Shown: piece after piece, positions 7,785-10,966 of the stretch
Numbering within the stretch: position 1 is the first letter of the stretch
Layout: each line of letters opens with the position of its first letter
Origin: M3007 sp964630705
GTDB taxonomy: Bacteria; Bacteroidota; Bacteroidia; Chitinophagales; Saprospiraceae
Assembly (NCBI GenBank): GCA_964630705.1
Contig: CAZVZH010000153.1
Coordinates: forward strand, 1 to 10,966
Direction: 5' to 3'
Length of the DNA: 10,966 bases
The notes under the pieces: model-generated
Databases searched by the model: none
What the model was told of the DNA's origin: nothing
What the model saw: only the letters and a program-made list of their open reading frames with translations
Made by a program: the position numbers and the translations under genes

Positions 7785-9294
7785 GGGTTTAAAAATATTT
7801 TCAACGGAACAAATCAGGGCTTGGGACGCCTACACCATTCAACAGGAGCCGGTTGCCTCGATCGACTTGATGGACCGCGCCGCCCGGGCTTTCGTCGATT
7901 GGTTTCAAAAAAACTACCCCGACACCCAGCGCCCGGTGCTCATCCTGGCCGGCGCCGGCAACAACGGCGGCGACGGCCTGGCAGCAGCGCGGATGCTGCA
8001 CTATGAATTTTACCCGGTAAAGGTATGGGTTTGCGATTTCAGCGGGAAACGCAGTGCCGATTTTGACGCTCAGCTGGCTGCATTGCCGCCCAACGAGCGG
8101 GTCGAATTGACCCGTCTCGACCCGGCTGCGCCCTGGCCGGCCCTGCCCCCGGAAACCCTCGTGATCGATGCCCTGTTCGGCTCGGGCCTCAACCGCCCCT
8201 TGGAGGGCGCCTGGGCGACGGCTGTCGAACGGCTCAACCAATTGCCCAACGAAAAGGTGGCGATGGACCTGCCCAGCGGACTGTTCGCCGACCAGCCCAC
8301 CACCGGCCCTTGTGTGCAGGCGGCCCGCACCTTCAGTTTTCAAACACCCAAACTAGCCTTTTTTATGCCGGAAAATGCCGCCCGGGTAGGGGAGTGGTCG
8401 GTCGGGCCGATTGGCTTGCACCCGGCATTCGAGCGGCAGGCCGACAGCCCGTTTCAACTGGCGACGGCGGCCGACGCCCGCGCCCTGGTTCGCCCGCGCC
8501 CGAGGTTTTCGCACAAAGGCAGCTTCGGGCACGCCCTGTTGATCAACGGAAGTTTGGGCAAAATGGGGGCGGCTGTGCTGGCCGCCGAAGCCTGCCTGCG
8601 CTCCGGGGTGGGCCTGCTCAGCCTGCACACGCCTGGCTGCGGTTACGAAATTTTGCAAACCCGGGCGCCTGAAGCCATGTGCAGCATCGACCCATCGGTG
8701 GAGCGATGGACTCAGGTTCCCCGGCTGGGGCCCTTCGCGGCCATTGGCGCCGGCTGCGGCATCGGTACCGAGCCCCCGACCGCTCAGGCGCTCAAACGAC
8801 TGATCCAAACGGCGCAAGTCCCGCTCGTGCTCGATGCCGATGCGCTGAACCTTTTAGCGCAGCATCCCAACTGGCTGGCATTTTTGCCGCCGGGCACGGT
8901 GCTCACCCCGCACCCCAAGGAGTTCGAACGCTTGTTCGGACCTTCGGAAAACGGCTTCGCCCGGCTGGAACTTGCCCGGGAAAAGGCGCGGGTGCATCAG
9001 GTATACCTCGTTTTGAAAGGCGCCTGGTCGGTGACGGTTTGCCCCGACGGGCGCTGTTGGTTCAACTCCACGGGCAACCCTGGCATGGCTACCGGTGGCA
9101 GCGGCGATGTGCTGGCCGGCTTGCTCACGGGTTTGCTGGCCCAAGCTTACCCGCCGGAAGCGGCCTGCGTGCTGGGCGTATTTTTGCACGGCCTGGCGGG
9201 CGATTTGGCCGCCCGGGAAAACAGCCAGGCGGGCATGACGGCGGGCGATCTACCGGTTTTTTTCAGCAAAGCCTGGCGGACTTTGGCGCCGTAG
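7783..9294 (+). CDS. nnr: Bifunctional NAD(P)HX epimerase / ADP- or ATP-dependent NAD(P)HX dehydratase
   Basis: This is a metabolite-repair enzyme: the N-terminal half epimerises the damaged hydrate NAD(P)HX and the C-terminal half dehydrates it back to NAD(P)H. It has 503 residues, normal for the YjeF-type fusion. The epimerase part (about 1-220) shows LAGAGNNGGDGLAAARML (55-72), VIDALFGSGL (127-136) and MDLPSG (161-166). The dehydratase part, ribokinase-like, shows KGSFGHALLINGS (245-257), LDADALNLL (350-358), LTPHPKEFERLFG (374-386) and GMATGGSGDVLAGLLTG (434-450). The start at 7783 (MGLKIFSTEQ) fits the family closely. Its ATG overlaps the ATG of the opposite CoA-transferase gene. It converges on trxA with a 64-bp spacer holding a terminator. 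Confidence 0.96.
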   Translation: MGLKIFSTEQIRAWDAYTIQQEPVASIDLMDRAARAFVDWFQKNYPDTQRPVLILAGAGNNGGDGLAAARMLHYEFYPVKVWVCDFSGKRSADFDAQLAALPPNERVELTRLDPAAPWPALPPETLVIDALFGSGLNRPLEGAWATAVERLNQLPNEKVAMDLPSGLFADQPTTGPCVQAARTFSFQTPKLAFFMPENAARVGEWSVGPIGLHPAFERQADSPFQLATAADARALVRPRPRFSHKGSFGHALLINGSLGKMGAAVLAAEACLRSGVGLLSLHTPGCGYEILQTRAPEAMCSIDPSVERWTQVPRLGPFAAIGAGCGIGTEPPTAQALKRLIQTAQVPLVLDADALNLLAQHPNWLAFLPPGTVLTPHPKEFERLFGPSENGFARLELAREKARVHQVYLVLKGAWSVTVCPDGRCWFNSTGNPGMATGGSGDVLAGLLTGLLAQAYPPEAACVLGVFLHGLAGDLAARENSQAGMTAGDLPVFFSKAWRTLAP

Positions 9295-9301
9295 GGTCCA
9301 T

Positions 9302-9336
9302 AAAAAAACGGCGCCCGGAGCAGGTCCGGACGCCGT
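9302..9336 (-). terminator. Rho-independent terminator of trxA
   Basis: The arms ACGGCG (9308-9313) and CGCCGT (9331-9336) plus the inner CCGGA (9315-9319) and TCCGG (9325-9329) form an 11-bp stem with one C-A mismatch and the loop GCAGG. Seven As (9302-9308) on the plus strand give the T-tract on the minus strand, 22 bases after the trxA stop. In the plus direction only CTGTATTTT follows, so it may act weakly for nnr too. Confidence 0.8.
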
Positions 9337-9358
9337 CTGTATTTTGGTCTGCTGTTGC

Positions 9359-9679
9359 TCAGGCGAGCAGCGCTTCGATTTTATCCTGAAGTACTTTTTT
9401 GGATTGCGCACCGACGATTTTTTCTTTGAGCTCTCCGTTTTTGAACAAGAGGAAGGTCGGAATGCCGCGCACATTGTATTCCATGGGCGTTTCCGGGTTG
9501 TCGTCCACGTTGAGTTTGCCGATCACAGCCCGGTCTTTGTATTCGGTTGCCAGTTCTTCCACTACCGGACTCATCAGCCGGCAGGGGCCGCACCATTCGG
9601 CCCAGAGGTCGATCAGCGTTACTTTGTCGCTCTTGATCACTTCCTGCTGGAAGTTCGCATCGGTGAATTCGTATGCCAT
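9359..9679 (-). CDS. trxA: Thioredoxin
   Basis: This small cytoplasmic dithiol carrier reduces protein disulfides and is itself reduced by thioredoxin reductase. It has 106 residues, the classical length. The active site WCGPC is complete (Cys30 and Cys33), preceded by LIDLWAEW with the buried Asp. The cis-proline loop is RGIPTFLLF (Pro74), and DDNPETPMEYNV is the usual helix before it. There is no signal peptide or membrane anchor. It appears to be a single gene with its own -7 element upstream (9764-9771) and terminator (9302-9336). Confidence 0.97.
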   Translation of the reverse strand: MAYEFTDANFQQEVIKSDKVTLIDLWAEWCGPCRLMSPVVEELATEYKDRAVIGKLNVDDNPETPMEYNVRGIPTFLLFKNGELKEKIVGAQSKKVLQDKIEALLA

Positions 9680-9763
9680 TGCTACTTTAAAAATTTTGTG
9701 AGTAATAAAGGTTGGCGTTTTGCCAGTTTGGATGTTGAAACACTATTGGTACGGATAAGGTTG

Positions 9764-9771
9764 CAAAAGTA
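9764..9771 (-). promoter_or_regulatory. Predicted -7 element of trxA (TACTTTTG)
   Basis: Read on the minus strand, 9771-9764 is TACTTTTG followed by CA, a full TAnnTTTG match. Transcription would start near 9758, giving a leader of about 80 nt rich in A and T. No CAA (minus-strand TTG) lies at 17-23 bp, so the -33 element is not visible. Confidence 0.45.
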
Positions 9772-9805
9772 ATGCGCTTTGCCGGCTGGAGGGACGTCGA
9801 GTTTT

Positions 9806-9830
9806 AAAAAATGTCCGAGCCGTAACATTT
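9806..9830 (-). terminator. Weak possible terminator of the rhomboid gene
   Basis: On the minus strand AAATGT (9830-9825) and ACATTT (9814-9809) form a 6-bp AT-rich stem around a 10-base GC-rich loop, followed by Ts. The stem overlaps the first base of the rhomboid stop codon. It is short, so transcription may continue into trxA. Confidence 0.3.
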
Positions 9831-10459
9831 CAGGAACCCAAACTGGCGAACCAGGCGCTGAGTTTGGTAAAAAAATCGGGCAGCAAGCCCGGCTTCAGCG
9901 CCAAAGGGAACAGCAAGCCGAATACCGCGCCGTAAAAGTGGGCCACGTGGTCGATATTATCTGAGCCGGTGCGCGCTTCACGGGAGGAATACCACAAGTA
10001 AAAAACGGCGTAGATGAATCCGGGGATGGGAATGGGGATGAAATAGATAAAAATTCCCATTGCCGGGTCCGTCAGGATGGCGGCAAACAACACGGCCGAC
10101 ACAGCCCCCGAAGCGCCGATGCTGGCGAAATACCGGTTTTTGTACTGGTAATAGGTGGACAGGGAAGCGGCCACAATGGCCATCAGGTAAAACAAGAGAA
10201 ACAACAATTTCCCGGCGCTGCCGAAGGCGCCGGAAAACCAATTTTCAACGCCGACGCCGAAAAAGTACAGGGTAATCATATTGAAAATCAGGTGCATGTA
10301 GTCGGCGTGCAGAAAACCCGCCGTCAGCATGCGGTAATATTCCCCGCTTCGGGCTTCCTCCTGCGGCCAGTGTTTGAATTTGACAATGATCTCGTGGTTG
10401 TTGAAGGCCATCAGGGAGATCAGCACGGTAAATCCGATGAGCAGGAGGGTAATCGACAT
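9830..10459 (-). CDS. Rhomboid family intramembrane serine protease
   Basis: Rhomboids cleave membrane proteins within or next to their transmembrane helices; this one sits in the inner membrane. The protein has 209 residues with about six hydrophobic segments, the minimal rhomboid core. The first helix is near 2-19. HLIFN (56-60) carries the oxyanion His and Asn. The catalytic Ser is Ser117 in IGASGAVSAV, and the catalytic His is His174 in AHFYGAVFG, which also gives the HxxGxxxG pattern. A Pro-rich turn IPIPIPG lies at 141-147. The catalytic Ser-His pair is intact, so activity is expected; the substrate is unknown. It follows rlmH by 34 bp on the same strand and is probably co-transcribed with it. 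Confidence 0.93.
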   Translation of the reverse strand: MSITLLLIGFTVLISLMAFNNHEIIVKFKHWPQEEARSGEYYRMLTAGFLHADYMHLIFNMITLYFFGVGVENWFSGAFGSAGKLLFLLFYLMAIVAASLSTYYQYKNRYFASIGASGAVSAVLFAAILTDPAMGIFIYFIPIPIPGFIYAVFYLWYSSREARTGSDNIDHVAHFYGAVFGLLFPLALKPGLLPDFFTKLSAWFASLGS

Positions 10460-10493
10460 ACAGTTGAGTTGTGTATGGTTTGTTGTTAAAAAA

Positions 10494-10964
10494 TCAGGAG
10501 TTGTGGTACGGTTCGTTGCGCAGGATAGTCATGGCGCGGTACAGTTGTTCCAGAAAAAACAGCCGAACCATTTGGTGCGAAAAGGTAAGGCGACTGAGCG
10601 AAAGTTCGGCATTCGCCCGGGCATATATCTCCGGGGAGAAGCCGAATGCGCCGCCGATCAGGAAAATCAGCCGCCGGTGGGAGGCATTAAGGCGCTGTTG
10701 CATCCAGGTAGCCAGTTCAACGGAGCTGAAGTGCTTGCCCCGCTCATCGAGCAGCACCAGGAAATCCTCGTCGTTGAGTTTGCTCAGCACCAGTTTGCCT
10801 TCTTCCTGGCGGAGGAGCTGACCGTCGGTAGTTTTGGTTTTTACCCCAGGCAAAACCAGCCACTGGAAAGGCAGGTAGTTTTTCAGGCGTTTTTCAAAAA
10901 TGGCGATGCCGGTTTCCAGGTAGTTTTCGCTGGTTTTGCCGATCGCCCAGACTTCGACTTTCAT
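10494..10964 (-). CDS. rlmH: 23S rRNA (pseudouridine1915-N3)-methyltransferase RlmH
   Basis: RlmH is a SPOUT-class enzyme that uses S-adenosylmethionine to methylate pseudouridine 1915 in helix 69 of 23S rRNA, acting on 70S ribosomes. The protein has 156 residues, complete and of normal length. It shows LLDERGKHFSSVELA, the SAM-binding trefoil-knot motif FLIGGAFGFSPEI, and the conserved tail SHQMVRLFFLEQLYRA with MTILRNEPYHNS. The start codon lies two bases from the window edge, so its promoter is outside. The rhomboid gene follows after 34 bp without a visible promoter or terminator between. Confidence 0.97.
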   Translation of the reverse strand: MKVEVWAIGKTSENYLETGIAIFEKRLKNYLPFQWLVLPGVKTKTTDGQLLRQEEGKLVLSKLNDEDFLVLLDERGKHFSSVELATWMQQRLNASHRRLIFLIGGAFGFSPEIYARANAELSLSRLTFSHQMVRLFFLEQLYRAMTILRNEPYHNS

Positions 10965-10966
10965 AT

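Overview
The window reads as chromosomal DNA of a free-living member of the Bacteroidota, probably near the Saprospiria; the exact lineage is an inference. Supporting signs are promoter-like motifs of the Bacteroidota type (TAnnTTTG, here repeatedly TAYCTTYGCC), no Shine-Dalgarno sequences, A-rich leaders, an Mrp ATPase of the Bacteroidota kind that lacks the usual CxxC, and a palindromic 'AATCTTGAAATCCTGTC' intergenic repeat of a kind common in that phylum. Coding DNA is GC-rich, while the first ~640 bases are AT-rich and have no credible gene.

Layout. Bases 1-772 are non-coding. They hold inverted repeats, a palindromic repeat, a good promoter at 403-432 and a strong intrinsic terminator at 645-681. 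Together these outline a possible ~240-nt non-coding RNA or leader with several hairpins. Next comes a glycoside hydrolase family 1 gene (773-1956) interrupted by ten Ns, whose end overlaps a putative outer-membrane beta-barrel gene. A 139-bp spacer with a second partial copy of the repeat and a clear promoter leads to a 3-hydroxyacyl-CoA dehydrogenase gene. This converges on, and overlaps by 11 bp, a minus-strand gene for an unidentified exported or barrel-like protein. holA (DNA polymerase III delta) is next and converges almost without spacer on a minus-strand pair: a family III CoA-transferase gene followed by mrp. The CoA-transferase start codon overlaps, on opposite strands, the start codon of nnr (NAD(P)HX epimerase/dehydratase). 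nnr converges on trxA with a terminator hairpin between them. The right end has rlmH followed by a rhomboid protease gene, both on the minus strand and probably co-transcribed.

The genes are mostly housekeeping: replication (holA), Fe-S cofactor delivery (mrp), nicotinamide repair (nnr), redox (trxA), 23S rRNA modification (rlmH), membrane proteolysis (rhomboid), acyl-CoA metabolism (hbd-type dehydrogenase and CoA-transferase) and glycoside breakdown (GH1). No mobile element, CRISPR array, phage gene or defence system was seen. The most interesting parts are the structured non-coding unit upstream of the GH1 gene, the overlapping divergent start codons at 7782-7785, and the recurring TAYCTTYGCC promoter motif.
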